From assembly GCF_028389875.1 (NCBI RefSeq), contig NC_084672.1, positions 2,207,501-2,271,500 on the forward strand: a DNA stretch of 64,000 nucleotides, written 5' to 3'. The translations under genes were made by a program, and so were the position numbers. The notes beneath the pieces are model-generated. The model searched no databases and was not told the origin of the DNA. It saw only the letters and a list, made by a program, of their open reading frames with translations. The DNA comes from Rhea pennata (taxonomy: Eukaryota > Chordata > Aves > Rheiformes > Rheidae). Positions 38,801 to 50,400 of this stretch are shown here, piece by piece. Positions within the stretch are counted from its first letter, which is position 1, and the number at the start of each line of letters is the position of its first letter.

Positions 38801-41233
38801 TTGTAACGGTACTTCTCTAAAGATAACTGCAATTACTGATTCCTGCTTTTGGGATGGCTAAGTCCCAAAGATATTATCCTGAGTAGGAGGCCTAGTCAAA
38901 AAATATCCCTTTGAGAAATCTGAATAACAGATAAGTCATTTCCTCTCTTATTAAAGTCTGTTTGGACCAGAATCTTGATTGGGAAAGTTAATGTACTTCA
39001 GCCTCTGATTTATCTTCAGTATGGGGCCATAGATTTCATTTGCAATTTTATGCTTTCCACCAAGAAAAAAATTACTTTATATATTCAGGATAATGCAAAT
39101 AGAGTTGCATCTTGCTGAGATGGTCACAGAAAGCCACTGGCTTTTGCTGTCTCTCTGTCTGGAAATGTATAGCATAAAGGTGCAGGTGTTGCTATTTCCA
39201 GTAAAGGCTAATCCTTTAGTCAAAGGTGTTCCCCTTCTTAAGAGAATGGGCCCAACTTTGGAAATGGCAGAGCCCCTGTTAAGTAGAGTGTTAAGGTAGA
39301 GCTTTGGTATTGCAGGATTGCCAACCGGAAGCATTCTGATCCGATTTTGTGAAATCTGATTCAGGGATTGCTTATACTGAGAAACATTAATATGGGAATA
39401 AAACTTGAAGTAAGTTTTATGGTTGCAGATAAAAATCATAACATGATGCCTACAAGATTATTCAGCAGGAGGCAAATGAAGCACGTTCTATATGGGTCAG
39501 TCCTAAGAGATCCAGGGCTTTTAAGCTAGAGGTCCTTAAATAATTGCACAGTTCAGGGAGATGGGATTTTCTTACAAGTTGTATGTGGAGATCTTCTTAA
39601 AGATCAGGAGTTGTTAGTTGTGGTCCAGGCATAGTCTCATTACCCGTTAATTTTTATAGTCTGTGGCTGTTCCTAGACAGATCATTTTATGATGAACAAG
39701 AAACCTCTTAAATATTGGATGAGTTCAAAAAGAGTTTTGCAAGGTAACATATTAAATTTAGGTAACACTATAATGCTTCATTGAGTTTTCTTTCTGAGCA
39801 AGTGGTAAATTAAAGGTTTCTTTCCCGTATATTATATGTGCGATCTTGTTAAAATACTACCTGTTTTTATCAGAAGATTGGTTTTCAGACCTGCTGACAA
39901 ACCGCAACAGTCTGCCATAAATCAATCTAAATGCATTTATTTCAGATCCCATGTTAGATATGGATATTCAAGAGTTGGCCAGCCTAACCACTGGAGAGGG
40001 TGACCTGGAGAACTTTGAAAGGCTGTTTTCAAAGCTGAAAGAAATGAAAGGTACCGTACCTGGGAGAGAGGTACTGAACGTATCCCCTATTCTAATCATT
40101 CAAACTCAAGAAAGCCATTGTGTCAGTTGGGAAGACTGTAAAAATTCCCATTCTGCTGTCTGAGCTTTTGTAGACTAGCTGATCTTTTCATTAATTTGTT
40201 CGTCATCTTAAAAAAGCTTTTTAAAGAAGTAGATACTGCTCTGCTGACTGCTGTCACACTGTGTTAGGCTACCATGTTCTATAAACAAACCTATAACAAG
40301 ACTTTTTTTTTTTAGCTCTGCAGCTGCTTGCCAGTCTTGCAGTTTCATGGGCAGTTACAAATGTGTGAGATAAAATTCAGAGTGCTCAGAAGCATCGACT
40401 CTGTTTTTTGGGAATTGCAACAGTCCTCACTAAATAAGTTTCCTTTTTTATGATCTTACACTAGTTTCTTGGTGGTCCCCAGAACACAGCTACAATATGC
40501 ATTTCTCTCTCTGCTCACTTTTGAGGGTGCCAACCTAAAATCATGTTCTTCTCCACAGATAAAGCAGCAACATTGCCTCATGAACAGAGAAAACTACACG
40601 CCGAAAAGGTGCGGCTAGAAAATGGCATTGAAATTATTAAAAAAATGGACTCCATTTTTCTGGGGTTGTCTTTTCTGAGCAGCAGTTACCTCTCTTTATA
40701 GTAGAGCTCATCTACTAAGGGTAGTAAGAACAAATCACACGGTCCTAGGAAGACTATTGTATCTCCTAAGAACTGAATAACCAAACTGGAATTCTGAAAA
40801 AGTGGAGAGGGCTTTCCCTTTTCCGTATTTCAGAAATGAAGGCTCTGCAGTCACTGAGGGTGTAAGGTAGCTCTCACTTAAGTCAATGGAAAACCTTGAT
40901 TTTGTGGAAAATTCCGTCACGCCTTAATTAGTGTAAGTGTTGTATCTCATATGCCTCCCCTGATATCAGAAGCCTTCTAAATTATTGCCTCTCTTGTTGA
41001 AATTTCTTAGCCTTGGAGAGAGATTAGCACTTTAGCTAGAAGCACGGCTGCTAGATTTAACTGCTACTCGGTTGCTGTTTTTCAGATGGCAAATGCAAAA
41101 TCTTCTGTCATTTGAGGGGATTTTTTTTTTTTTATTTCTTTTACCTGGTCTTTAGGTGGCCAAAGCGTTCTGGATGGCAATTGGAGGCGACAGAGATGAA
41201 ATTGAAGGTCTCTCTTCTGATGAAGAAAACTAA
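20803..41233 (+). CDS. AAGAB: AAGAB, alpha- and gamma-adaptin-binding protein p34, complete
   Basis: Ten exons join to 945 nt, a 314-residue protein plus stop; human AAGAB has 315. The N-terminal half is a Rab-like fold without an evident functional GTPase site ([62 protein letters not shown]). A diverged acidic linker follows, then the conserved C-terminal part ([51 protein letters not shown]). The human protein is a cytosolic chaperone that binds alpha/sigma2 subunits and guides AP-2 assembly, and it also acts on AP-1; loss of one copy causes punctate palmoplantar keratoderma. Exons: 20803-20875, 28458-28648, 29602-29698, 30465-30554, 32987-33070, 37749-37831, 38545-38638, 39946-40050, 40559-40608, 41156-41233. 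No frame break is seen, so the gene looks intact. Confidence 0.97.
26171..26226 (-). mobile_element. CR1 LINE 3'-end fragment
   Basis: GGGGTTGGAAGGGACCTCTG followed by GAGGTTGTCTGGTCCTACCC is the reverse complement of the CR1 3' end. Only about 55 bp are recognisable. Confidence 0.8.
27664..27702. repeat. (CT)n and poly-T tract
   Basis: CT dinucleotides (27664-27679) run into about 24 thymines. It is followed by AATAAA, but no transcript end is implied; it lies deep in AAGAB intron 1. Confidence 0.9.
28458..28648 (+). CDS. AAGAB: AAGAB exon 2
   Basis: Acceptor TGTATAG, donor GTAAGA. Two bases finish Arg25, then 63 codons follow (residues 26-88). It contains [18 protein letters not shown] and [17 protein letters not shown], which are nearly invariant against human. 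The first ~18 residues ([17 protein letters not shown]) are much more diverged. Confidence 0.97.
28649..29601 (+). other. AAGAB: AAGAB intron 2
   Basis: A 953-bp intron with canonical ends. No repeat or other signal noticed. Confidence 0.9.
29602..29698 (+). CDS. AAGAB: AAGAB exon 3
   Basis: Acceptor ATTTAG. 32 codons ([13 protein letters not shown] to CDRVCEN) plus one base of Gly121, then a GTACGA donor. The donor is weaker than its neighbours, but the frame join (G|GC, Gly) is unambiguous. Confidence 0.95.
29699..30464 (+). other. AAGAB: AAGAB intron 3, with a tandem hairpin duplication
   Basis: A 766-bp intron whose centre carries the 34-bp tandem duplication at 30075-30142. The polypyrimidine tract before exon 4 includes a run of nine thymines. 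Confidence 0.9.
30075..30142. repeat. Two tandem 34-bp units, each holding a perfect 9-bp hairpin
   Basis: The unit starting AGCATAAATCTACATG is repeated exactly, 30075-30108 and 30109-30142, and a partial third copy (AGCAT) follows. Within each unit AATCTACAT and ATGTAGATT are exact complements separated by a 10-nt loop (stems 30081-30089/30100-30108 and 30115-30123/30134-30142). The two units are identical, pointing to a recent duplication. Confidence 0.95.
30465..30554 (+). CDS. AAGAB: AAGAB exon 4
   Basis: Acceptor CTGTAG, donor GTAAGA. It codes [20 protein letters not shown] and then SPEELPDE, with a split Asp at the end. Confidence 0.97.
30555..32986 (+). other. AAGAB: AAGAB intron 4
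   Basis: A 2.4-kb intron. A short AGG-repeat tract (about 30716-30733) sits near its start. Otherwise unique AT-rich sequence. Confidence 0.9.
32987..33070 (+). CDS. AAGAB: AAGAB exon 5
   Basis: Acceptor GATTTAG, donor GTATGT. It codes [20 protein letters not shown] and then SNVVMKS, essentially identical to human. It ends with one base of a split Asp. Confidence 0.97.
33071..37748 (+). other. AAGAB: AAGAB intron 5
   Basis: A 4.7-kb intron. It contains poly-A/T runs (33702-33718, 36461-36478), a G10 run near 35987, and a 30-nt hairpin (37435-37464). The open frames inside, such as 34355-34615, resemble no known protein. Confidence 0.9.
37435..37464. repeat. 13-bp stem, 4-nt loop inverted repeat
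   Basis: ATGTAACAAGTGC at 37435-37447 pairs with GCACTTGTTGCAT at 37452-37464 across the loop AAAG, with a single G-U wobble when read as RNA. It is too short for a typical pre-miRNA. It lies 284 bp upstream of AAGAB exon 6. Confidence 0.9.
37749..37831 (+). CDS. AAGAB: AAGAB exon 6
   Basis: Acceptor ATCTTCAG, donor GTAAAC. It codes [18 protein letters not shown] and ends SQNIE. It aligns with the human NQGFSLLNSLTGTN segment and then diverges in the linker. Confidence 0.95.
37832..38544 (+). other. AAGAB: AAGAB intron 6
   Basis: A 713-bp intron with no recognised element. Overlapping open frames at 37860-38310 are not supported as exons, because the flanking AAGAB exons join in phase without them. 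Confidence 0.9.
38545..38638 (+). CDS. AAGAB: AAGAB exon 7
   Basis: Acceptor CTGACAG, donor GTAAGC. 31 codons of polar, acidic linker ([18 protein letters not shown], ending QIDSIV) plus one base of Asp238. The final DSIVDP junction is conserved, while the first two thirds are poorly conserved. Confidence 0.95.
38639..39945 (+). other. AAGAB: AAGAB intron 7
   Basis: A 1.3-kb intron; nothing recognised inside. The 120-codon minus frame at 39077-39439 is not supported. Confidence 0.9.
39946..40050 (+). CDS. AAGAB: AAGAB exon 8
   Basis: Acceptor TTTCAG, donor GTACCG. It codes [19 protein letters not shown] and then [13 protein letters not shown], strongly conserved. This is the C-terminal region whose helices mediate p34 self-association and adaptor contact in the human protein. 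Confidence 0.97.
40051..40558 (+). other. AAGAB: AAGAB intron 8
   Basis: A 508-bp intron with canonical ends; no other signal noticed. Confidence 0.9.
40559..40608 (+). CDS. AAGAB: AAGAB exon 9
   Basis: Acceptor CTCCACAG, donor GTGCGG. A 50-nt exon coding [16 protein letters not shown] after the split Asp273. Confidence 0.97.
40609..41155 (+). other. AAGAB: AAGAB intron 9
   Basis: A 547-bp intron with a T13 tract about 25 bp upstream of the acceptor. Nothing else seen. Confidence 0.9.
41156..41233 (+). CDS. AAGAB: AAGAB exon 10 (stop codon)
   Basis: Acceptor GTCTTTAG. 25 codons ([19 protein letters not shown], then SSDEEN) and TAA at 41231-41233. Human ends in DEEH, so only the last residue differs. 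Confidence 0.97.
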   Translation: MAKAFWMAIGGDRDEIEGLSSDEEN

Positions 41234-42507
41234 GTTCTGTAGCTGTAAGCGACAGAGCAATCCTGAAAGAGCGATCTCTTCCTGCAGTGAGCATTTACTG
41301 CTAAAAGCCCCATTTAGCTTTAGTTGCTTTCTTTGGTTAAAGGATTCTCTATATTATTGTATTAAGTAAGTAACACATTCCAAAACACCTAATGGTTAGA
41401 GAGGTTTTGTTTGCCAGTTTGTTCATTCTGTCTCAGAGAATTTTGGAAGGCAATGTATACAGTTAGAGGAAACAGTAAGTTAATTTGCATTTTTCAAATT
41501 AAAACTTTTATTGTTTCCTGATTTGAGTATTTTTTTTTTAATACCACCAGTTATCTTTCTGCATGTGGCTGGTGGTTGTTAAATGACTACTTAATTCTGA
41601 ACTCAAGAATTTAGATGTAGGCCTGTTTGATGTTTTTATGCAGCTTTATAGCTGACTTACTTGTTAAAACAAACCAGATTTATATGAGCCATGAAGAGAA
41701 AACAGCTGAACTGAACCGTATTGTGAGATGCTATGCCACGGCTGCAAGGTTCATCCTGCTGAGTGCCAAAGCCATTAAAAATGGTCCATAGGCCTTGAAT
41801 TCTCTTTGCATGTGTAAGTATGTGGTCCTTCTCTGAAAAGTCAGGTATTAGGCCACACTTGCTGGGTTTCCATTAGAGATGGATTAAATGCAAGAGAAAT
41901 TTTTGCTACTTTTTCCAGGGGTGAAGTTCCCCACACAAATCTTCTTCTGTACTTGGCCTTTAAGGCCTAGGAGAATGCACAGACCTTATGCTGGTGAGTT
42001 CTGTCCTAAATACAGAAAGAGAAAAGCTATGATTTCAAATACCCCTCACTGTCACCTGGTACATTTATTACAGGCTTATGCTCTTGTTTTCTAATTAGAA
42101 GGTACTCAGAATACAAGCCTCAAATTGCTGCTTCATAGCATCAAGGGCTAGAAAAAAATGCCTTCATCTTCAGAGTCAGTGTCTTGTCCTCTTACATAGG
42201 CACACATTGCCATAGATTCACTAGAGATGTCTACTGCAGTCATCTGTGAGAGCTCAGATAGTCAGAGAATGAATGAAAAGAGGTAGTCTGCCCCAAATAG
42301 TCATCACTCATTGATACCCTCAGCAGAAGCTACTTTCAGTGGAATAGCCAACAGATGCCCTGAAGAATCAGGCCTTCTCTAGTGCTTGTCTGTCTGACTT
42401 ACGATATGTCAAGAATATGTCCTTATTAATCTGAAAATAGCCAGTGTTAAGCAATCTTGTTCTGAATTTTTGAAATTAACTTTTCCAGGGTCTGTTTTTT
42501 TCATGTT

Positions 42508-42513
42508 AATAAA
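42508..42513 (+). terminator. AAGAB: Possible proximal AAGAB poly(A) signal
   Basis: AATAAA in the sense orientation, followed by a GT-containing stretch (TATTGTGAGTC). Which of the two sites is used cannot be decided from sequence. Confidence 0.4.
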
Positions 42514-42973
42514 TATTGTGAGTCTTGAGACAGTAGCTTTCCGTAAATGAATTAACAGCTTTAAATTTGGAAAGCACTTTTCACAGTGGTTTTCACACAC
42601 ATTCAAGGAACCACCTATCAGGGCCACGTCTTCCAAACTGAATGATACAAAACAGCTGCCAGACCTTGCCACAACTCTTTCCTTCTGTTCTTTGCTATCT
42701 CTTCTCATTGGCTACTTTTTTTCCCCCCTAGCACAGAGAGCTGTAACAAAGAACTGAAGGTGGTTTCTTCCAAGTAGGGAACAGTTTTCCAAGTTTGCTT
42801 CTTGGTAGCTGAAGATTTTTTTCCTGTCTAAATATTTGTTGTGCAATAGAGACAAATGTCAAAAGTGCAGAGCAAATTAATTGGATAAATTGAAAAACAT
42901 AATGCATTTGAATACTTTATAAAACCAGTTCTTTATACATGTGGTTTTCTTTATACATGTGATATTTAAATTA

Positions 42974-42979
42974 AATAAA
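42974..42979 (+). terminator. AAGAB: Possible distal AAGAB poly(A) signal
   Basis: AATAAA within an AT-rich stretch, followed some 30 nt later by a T-rich element (CTGCCTTTTTATAAGG). Confidence 0.45.
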
Positions 42980-42995
42980 ATTATACAAATTAAAT

Positions 42996-45900
42996 TTAAG
43001 CTCTTTGCTGCCTTTTTATAAGGTACCAGCAGCTAAATTTCCATAAATGAGGCTTTATCCCAGGAGTCAGGTTTCCCAGTATGGGCACACTCACCTTTTT
43101 AATCCTGCTACAATCACAGCTGTTGGTGTAGACAGTGATGGGAACCACAGGTCTTTAAAAGCACAGTACAAATGTTGCCAGCACAAGCAAGTATGACTTG
43201 ATAGCAACAGGCAGGCCAGGCAGGCACCAGCCAGCAGCAAAGGCCTCCGTATTGCTTCCAGCTCAGACTGGCCAAACATTTGTACAAATATTTTTGTGCA
43301 GATCTCACTAGCATACTAAGAACTCATTGAAACATGTTGGTGTAGATTTGTATCTTGTTAGTAGATGCATTCTAGGCTTTAAAAAACATTATTCATCAAA
43401 GTAGGAGCTGTGGCTAAAATACAATGGGAACTAGTTTTAATGATCCTAAAAGATTATCATACTGCATTTTTAAATCAAAGAGTTTGCTGGTGGCTTATTA
43501 TTTTTCTGAAGAGAGGCTTTGTTTTTGGCTATGGAATTTCTTAGCAAAACAGCTGTTACAGAAATGAGTAAAGGGGCATTAGTGGAAACATGTGTCTTTG
43601 ACTTAGTTTCTCTTGGTATGCCACAGCGTTGTTTATCAACAACAAAATCCTATCTTGGTTTAACATCTCTGTAACAGTTTTGAAACATAACTGCCTGATA
43701 CTAGTACTCAAATGCTGAACAGGGGATCTGGAACAGCTCTGCAGCCTTGCTGTGTGCCACAGTTATGGCATCGTGGCTACAGCTTTTCCAAAGTGAAGAT
43801 GGCCACAAGAATGCCTGTGCATACATAAAAAATAATTTTAAGACACAATTACGAAGGAAAACAATACAAGCTTCAGTGAAAAATGGGAAGTATTAGTTTC
43901 TGGCTACAGTTTTGCAAGAATGCTCAAAGAGAAGTGCTGCATCTGTGTTAGCAAAGAGCATCCAAAAAGGCTTACAACCAACACTCCAAAGTCTGCAGAA
44001 GACTTTTAAACTAAACAAAACTGATTGGAATGCAATGCCAGCGTAGGCTGCGGCACAGCTCCTATTGCTGAGTCTCATGAAAACACACTATAATGAGTTA
44101 AACTTTGAAGGCTCCATCAGTCCACACGTTTCCTGTTTGCCTGCATCTAGTTAGTTTTCCCTCGAGGTCCACAGCTGGTCACATGAGTGGCTGGTAGCAA
44201 GAGAGTAACCGAGAGGGGGATGTAATAAAGAACAGAAACAGAGCGTGTGAAAGGCAGCGAGGAAAGCAAACAGTACTGAGACGGCGTCTTCCTATTGCTA
44301 CACTCTGGAGGCAGCTGTTGACCTTCTGAGCACACATGCACCACCCTCAGCAGCGACGTGGTGACCGGCAGCTGGCCGCCCTCAGAAAACATTTGCAGAA
44401 TGCCGCGTCTCCCTGCAACGTCACCCGCAGCCCTCTGCTGCCGGTTTAACCCAGCGGCCTTGGATTTGGTCTATACTCTAACCCCTCTTTTCTCTTCCCC
44501 ATCCCCCAGTTAGAGGACTAGCTGCTCCCTTGCAAAGTCTGTTCTCCACATGAGCAGAAGATAAGCTGAATCCCTTTCATCTCTCCACCAGCATTTGCTC
44601 AGACAGTTGTACTTGCCATCTGAGGGGGCATTTGTAGAGGTGATTTAAGTGTTTGAGTGCCTTAGAGCAGCATAGTCAGCCGTCAGCTATAAACACGCCT
44701 CCATCGTCTTTTGCTTTGGCAGTTTTGCTAATCCAGCTTAAAATGAAGACAAAACATGCAGAAGTTTTCCTGTGCCTTCTCATTGCAGTACCTCTGCTTC
44801 CTTGACTCAGGAGAGCTGCTTCTGTTACGCTTCTGGTATCAACTTTGTTACCTACCCGAAACAGTCTGCTCTGCTTTTTAAGCCATTAGAGTCTTGTACT
44901 GTTACTTAGCCATTTCAGCTTGTAATTTTGTGCAAGCATAGAGGTTTGTGAGCAAACTAGTTGTTAGCTCACTATAAACGTAAGAAATTGAGAGTATAGT
45001 TAAACTGACAAACACCAAATTTGCCATTGTTTATTACTGAAATTCCAGCTCAAGCTGAAGGTTACAGAAATGTGTCCAATTAATTATTAAAAGGAGAAAA
45101 TGCTACTTGTGTAGCATAACAGTAATGTGGATCTCAGACAAAAGCGATTACTCCCATGGTATCTTGGGCTCGTGGACATTAGCAGATGGCAGACAAAACA
45201 GGGAAGGTTACACCCTTCGCTTTCTAAGGCAGGCACCATGGTATTAGACTCTGACTGGTTCCCAGGCCACATCGCTGCCACCACCCGTGAGGCTGTAGTG
45301 TTGCCCCTTGCAAAACAGAAAAGCGATGCAGCTGAGCCTGCACCAGACCGTTACCTGCGAGAATCGCTGACTCTCCAGTCTGATTTGGGCCCCCGGCCAG
45401 GCAGGAGGAGTCTGTGCGGCAGCTTCCTACCAGCACCAAGTCCTGCTGTTGCTACCTTCACTCATTCACTCCATCCTGCTTGCTGCTCTGGAGAACTTAC
45501 TTCCTTTCCTGAGGTGTCGCAGCCTTCCTGTGGATGTTGTTTACCACCACAGGTGGAAGGGATCTTCATTAATAAGGCAGCGGACATCACTGCTGTGGGC
45601 ACTGGCTCCCCAAACCACAAGCCAGCAGGCAGGCAGAGATCCCCCAGCTCATTCTGTAGTGTCCTGGTTGAACGTGTGACACTGGAGATGCAACATCAAA
45701 CATGAAACGCCATCTCAAGCATCTTGGTGCTGGCTTTTAAATGCTTCCCATTAGCAAGAGAGGCAGTGAGGACCCAACTGCCTGTGGCAAACGTTGCCTA
45801 ACATGATGGAGCTTCCTGCAGAGGAGAGAGAAACCTTGTCCATTAGCCAGGAGAAAGCGTACAGAAGGGGTTCAATCCTCAGTACAGAATCAAGCATCTC

Positions 45901-47446
45901 GCAAGTCTCAAGTCAGAGACCTCCCACCCCTGCTTCCCTAATTTCAGAGTATTTGCTCTGCTAGCAGGGCATTCCCAATTATGGTCTGGTATTTAGGCAT
46001 TACTGTACAAGCCAGGCTGCAGCTGTGATGAAGTTCTCCAACTACACTTGAAAGAGGACTTTCCTGCCAGGACAGCTCAACCATTCATTACCCAATGTTT
46101 GCCTAAACTGAAGCCTTCATGGACTGCTGATGCATGTCTTTTTGGATAAGGCATTTACATTTTTCTTTTATTATCAAACTTGTATTTTGCTTCAGCTTCT
46201 CATTTTCAGTGAAAATGAGACGTCTATGATACTGAAATCCATGAAATGAGAAATGATACATTCAGGTGACAGCTAGCAGAACTTGCAGTACAGGGCTTAA
46301 AAGCTCTGAGCTGATTTACTACATCACACTTGCATTTTGGCAACCTCAATATAAAACCTGGACAAAGCCCTTTTATTACCACATTGTTGGAAAACAAAGT
46401 GGAAAATTTTTTCTCGTAAATCCTCTGTCAGGAAAAACAACAACAAAAAATTTTACCTCTGAATTTCAGTGAAACCTTAGGAGGAGCATTAGGAGTTCAC
46501 AGAATTAGATCGAAGCGTGCCTTGGCTTGGTTAGTGCTGCTGCTTGGAGACTGCCCTCTCCCTGACCAGCCGATGCCGCGTGCAAGTACTTTTTTGTTTC
46601 CAAGTATGGCACGTGACCGTACTACCTGCCTTCTCTTGAAACAGCTGCTACGCTAAACATTTCATGGCCCAGACTCACCCCTAGGTGAGGGTAAGTCCAT
46701 GGCCTCCAGGTTTCTATGCTGTTTTCTATGCCTGGGGGGAGCAAAGGAATTTCAGTTCAAAACCATGCTAACTAGCATCTTTGGATAGTTCTGACACTGG
46801 TACTACTTGCATGTCCGTATCAGTATGAACTGCTGCTTAAGAATATCTCATAGCCAAAGCATTATGGATTGGAGACCACGTTTACGCCCAGCCACCTGCG
46901 TGCCTCTGTTCAGGAGAAGTGGACAACTGAATTGCCAAAACCATGACTTCAGCCTGGCTCTTAAGAAGATACAGTCCTCAACATACAGGTATCAGTGGTA
47001 TTTTAGGGTCTGCCTCGTGACAACACACTAACTGATGATAAAGCACTGAATATATCACTGCAGTTCCTAGGCTTCTGATAACAGTTTTCCTAATTCACAA
47101 CCCCAAGGTGAAAGTGCAGCTACAGATCAGTGTAGCAAGCAAAGGGCAAATCCTTTAAGCCACAATGCTCCTCTTCTACTCACCTTTTAGTCCTTTTAGT
47201 TAAAAGAACCTGTTACAATTTTTTTTTTTTTTTTTTAAAGGTACCATTTCTGGCCTTAAATTCATGATCAAGACTACAAAAAGAATGATGATCTTACCTG
47301 TAACAAGCTCTTACGTACATTACTAGGAACATCCTTAGTTACCTAAAGATCCTGCTGGCTCTGCATTATCTCTGGTTTCCAAAACCCAAATGCTTTGAGT
47401 TTGTATCCTTAAGCATATTTTTACAATATACTAAATTGCTCGTGAG
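42996..47446. other. Intergenic stretch between convergent AAGAB and SMAD3
   Basis: About 4.4 kb between the predicted transcript ends. It is unique sequence with modest GC enrichment at 44100-44500 and 45130-45700. The plus-strand 192-codon open frame at 45127-45705 is the longest here; it has no recognisable domain and no homologue I know. No tRNA, snRNA or repeat family is recognised. The tail-to-tail layout and a gap of a few kb match the human locus as I recall it. Confidence 0.7.
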
Positions 47447-47466
47447 GCTCAGTTTTCAAATCAAAG

Positions 47467-47472
47467 TTTATT
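47467..47472 (-). terminator. SMAD3: SMAD3 distal poly(A) signal
   Basis: Plus-strand TTTATT, read AATAAA on the minus strand, with the context AATAAACTTTGATTTG. Its position gives a terminal exon of the length expected from the human gene. Confidence 0.7.
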
Positions 47473-50400
47473 AAAATGTCAAAAATAGAACTTACAGTTT
47501 CACATATATAAGAGGGCATACATAGTACAGGCCTTTAGTAACAAAATAGATGAATAATGCTTAACAAGCTAAAGCATGTAGGTGACATCACCAGTCATTA
47601 ACATACAATCTCAGGTTAAGAAAATCTAAGCACTAATGTGAACATGCGCATATATATCTATCAAAGGGGGAACAGTTCAATCGAGAGCGAAGGAAGGAGG
47701 CTGCCTCCACTGGGACAGTGAACTAGATGCATCTAGGCAGCAAAAACTGGTGCAGACTCCTCTAGCATCCACATACTGGAGGAAACCGAAGATGAACCAA
47801 AACTTTTATTGAGTACTGTCGTCTTCTTAAAGCCTCAATCGGTTGTTCATAAATCTGAAAAAACCTGAAGAGCACAATTCAAGGGTCCATCTGGGAACCT
47901 GACTTGTTGCTAAAACATAAAAGAGCAACTCAGGCAAAGACTGCTGCAGAAGTCCTTATTTTGTTTCATTTGCTAGAGTTTGTTGCTCAGTTCTGAGGTG
48001 AGTCTCTTGTTCTCACATCAGTAACTTCCTAATTTCTAGCAATCACCAGAAAGGAACATATGAAAGACTTAAGACTCTGAATCCTTAATTGCCCTTCCTG
48101 TTAAAAATTAAATATTTGATTCATCTGAGTATTCAGAAAGACAACATAAATACAAAAGCATGTACATAATAAAAAAACATATATGGAATTTCTTAAGCAT
48201 ACTGCTCAATCAACTACTATATAGTGACTAATTATTTCTCATTCTAGCTTACCAGCTTATTTGTGATACTCCGTTCCTCCCACCTACCCAGTACCTTAGA
48301 GAACTAGGAGAGCTCACAGATGTTTTGTGATATAGCTGAAGTCCTTCACTGAGCTGCGGTCCTCTTGTTCCTCCCTTGTGCTTTTTCCATGTAGTAAGTA
48401 GCACAAGGTACGGAGGCCAATAGTTGCTGCTTGAGAGGGAGATCTGAATATTCTTCACCCTGTAAAGCAGTCCTCTGCATTCTTCCCAGTATGTTAGTCC
48501 TTAAGGGAAGAAGAAACTAATTTGCTTAGCTCTTTCTCAAAGGTTACTCCTCCCTCACCTTTCCATGGCAAAGATGAGCAGCCAGAGCTTTGAGGAAATT
48601 TGATATGATCAGGTTTCTCCATCTTTGAACATACGCATGCTGATTCCTGGCAATTAAATCAGAGTGGATAGCACTGGATTACTTCTAAGATAAGCTTAAC
48701 ACAAAATACACACTGCAATTCCGTTCAATACATTAATAATAATAATAATAAAAAAATCACCACAGTCATTTAAAACCACAAGGCCATCAATATCATCTGC
48801 CAGCAGCCAGGCCCTTGTGTATGGCTACAACAGTTAAAAAGAGTCAAAGTTCCTGCTAGTGACTCTTGTAACAAAAATGTATGAAATCCTGATAAAACTA
48901 GCTAAGACTACCACTAAATGAGAAGATATTCCAGTACAGATATGTAATCTAAGCTAGGGCATGCTTGATTGCATACATTTGTGCTACATATCAAAGCTAC
49001 TTTAATAAAATTTTAGGACAAAAAAGCAAAACCAACAAGAAGCCACGTGCACTTTTGGGGCACTGCTGCCTACAACAGCCTACAGCCAAACGGCTCCGCT
49101 TCCTTTTCGCTCGTGTCCACGCAGAGCACGACGGAGCGCGCTGACGGGGAGCCGGCTCTCCTCCGCACAGTCCGCTCCGGCTGCGCAACGCAGAAGGAGA
49201 CTCAACTGGAACGTCCCTTGGATCAGACCCTTCCCTCGTCTTTATCTTTTCATTTGCTGCACGATACAGGACTTTCCATTTGACTTTATAAGGTAACTTT
49301 AGAAACCGTAAAACTTTTATGAATTAGTGGAAAGGCAAATAGGGGGGAGGAGAGGAAATTAATACTTTAGTGGGGATAATCTCCTCTATTTTATCTAACT
49401 ACTGCTAGACAGGCTTATATTTTTCATGTGAAGTCATTTTACTTAAGGGATGATGAGGTGAGATTAACCAAAGTTTACATGCCTCATCTGCATCCTGTTT
49501 TCAAAAGGCATGTATTAACGCAGGTTAGCACCTTACCATCCTTTATCTACTGGGGCAGGAAAGCCTGGGTCAAAGAGAAGTCCAGATCCAACTGGGGAGG
49601 GGTTGCCAATTCTGGGGGCAAACTTTGTACTAAAGTTAGGGCTTATCCCAGCTTGTAACCTCCCGGTCAGGCAGGGCTCCTGCTCGCACCATCACGGGTG
49701 ACAAATGCTCTGACACGGGAATTGAAGATGTCATTTTTGTTGCTAATGCACAGGGCACCACAGAGTCCAACTTCCTCCAAGATTATGTAGATAATGAAAA
49801 CAGTCTAGTAAAATAAGCAAATACGACTTAAAGACACTCAGGGAGGAAACCTGGGGTCATTTTCACACAGCAGTTTTTTCTCTCTCACTAAAAAAGTCAA
49901 ATATCTTCACAAAAGTCAGAATTGATTTTTGGTTGCAACTGTGTTTGAACCCTACAGCGGAAAGTATACGCCAAATCAGTCCACAGTGACAGTCAGAGCT
50001 ACTTGTTAAGTGGCTAGAAAATAAGAAAATACTATTTTATACAGATGCTCTTCTTGCACAAGTCCATGCAATCAAGAGATCTAACTAAAATCAGACACAT
50101 TGCAAAAACTAAGAAAATCCTAGAAAATCTCCAGTGCTATGATAGAAGCCTTGATGCACAGTGAAAGAAAGTTCCAGTCAAAATCCTGCAGGAGGATATT
50201 CGGAAGTGCCCGTATCGTTCAGAAGCGCAATCGCCGAAGTCTTCCTCAGAATTTAAACTTCATTTATAAAACGTCAGCTCTCACTTCTGGAAGAAATCTC
50301 TCCTCTAAAGCGTTCTTGTATTTGCTTGGTGAGACACGCTGGCCACGAGCCTTCTGCACTGGCTCTGGAGGGCAAAACCAGCGGCAGAGCCGCTCTCCAA

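Larger units (their letters stand above)
41234..42995 (+). other. AAGAB: AAGAB 3' untranslated region (predicted)
   Basis: Sequence after the stop codon up to just past the AATAAA at 42974. The length, about 1.76 kb, is inferred from that signal. An earlier AATAAA at 42508 would give a UTR about 470 nt shorter. Confidence 0.55.
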
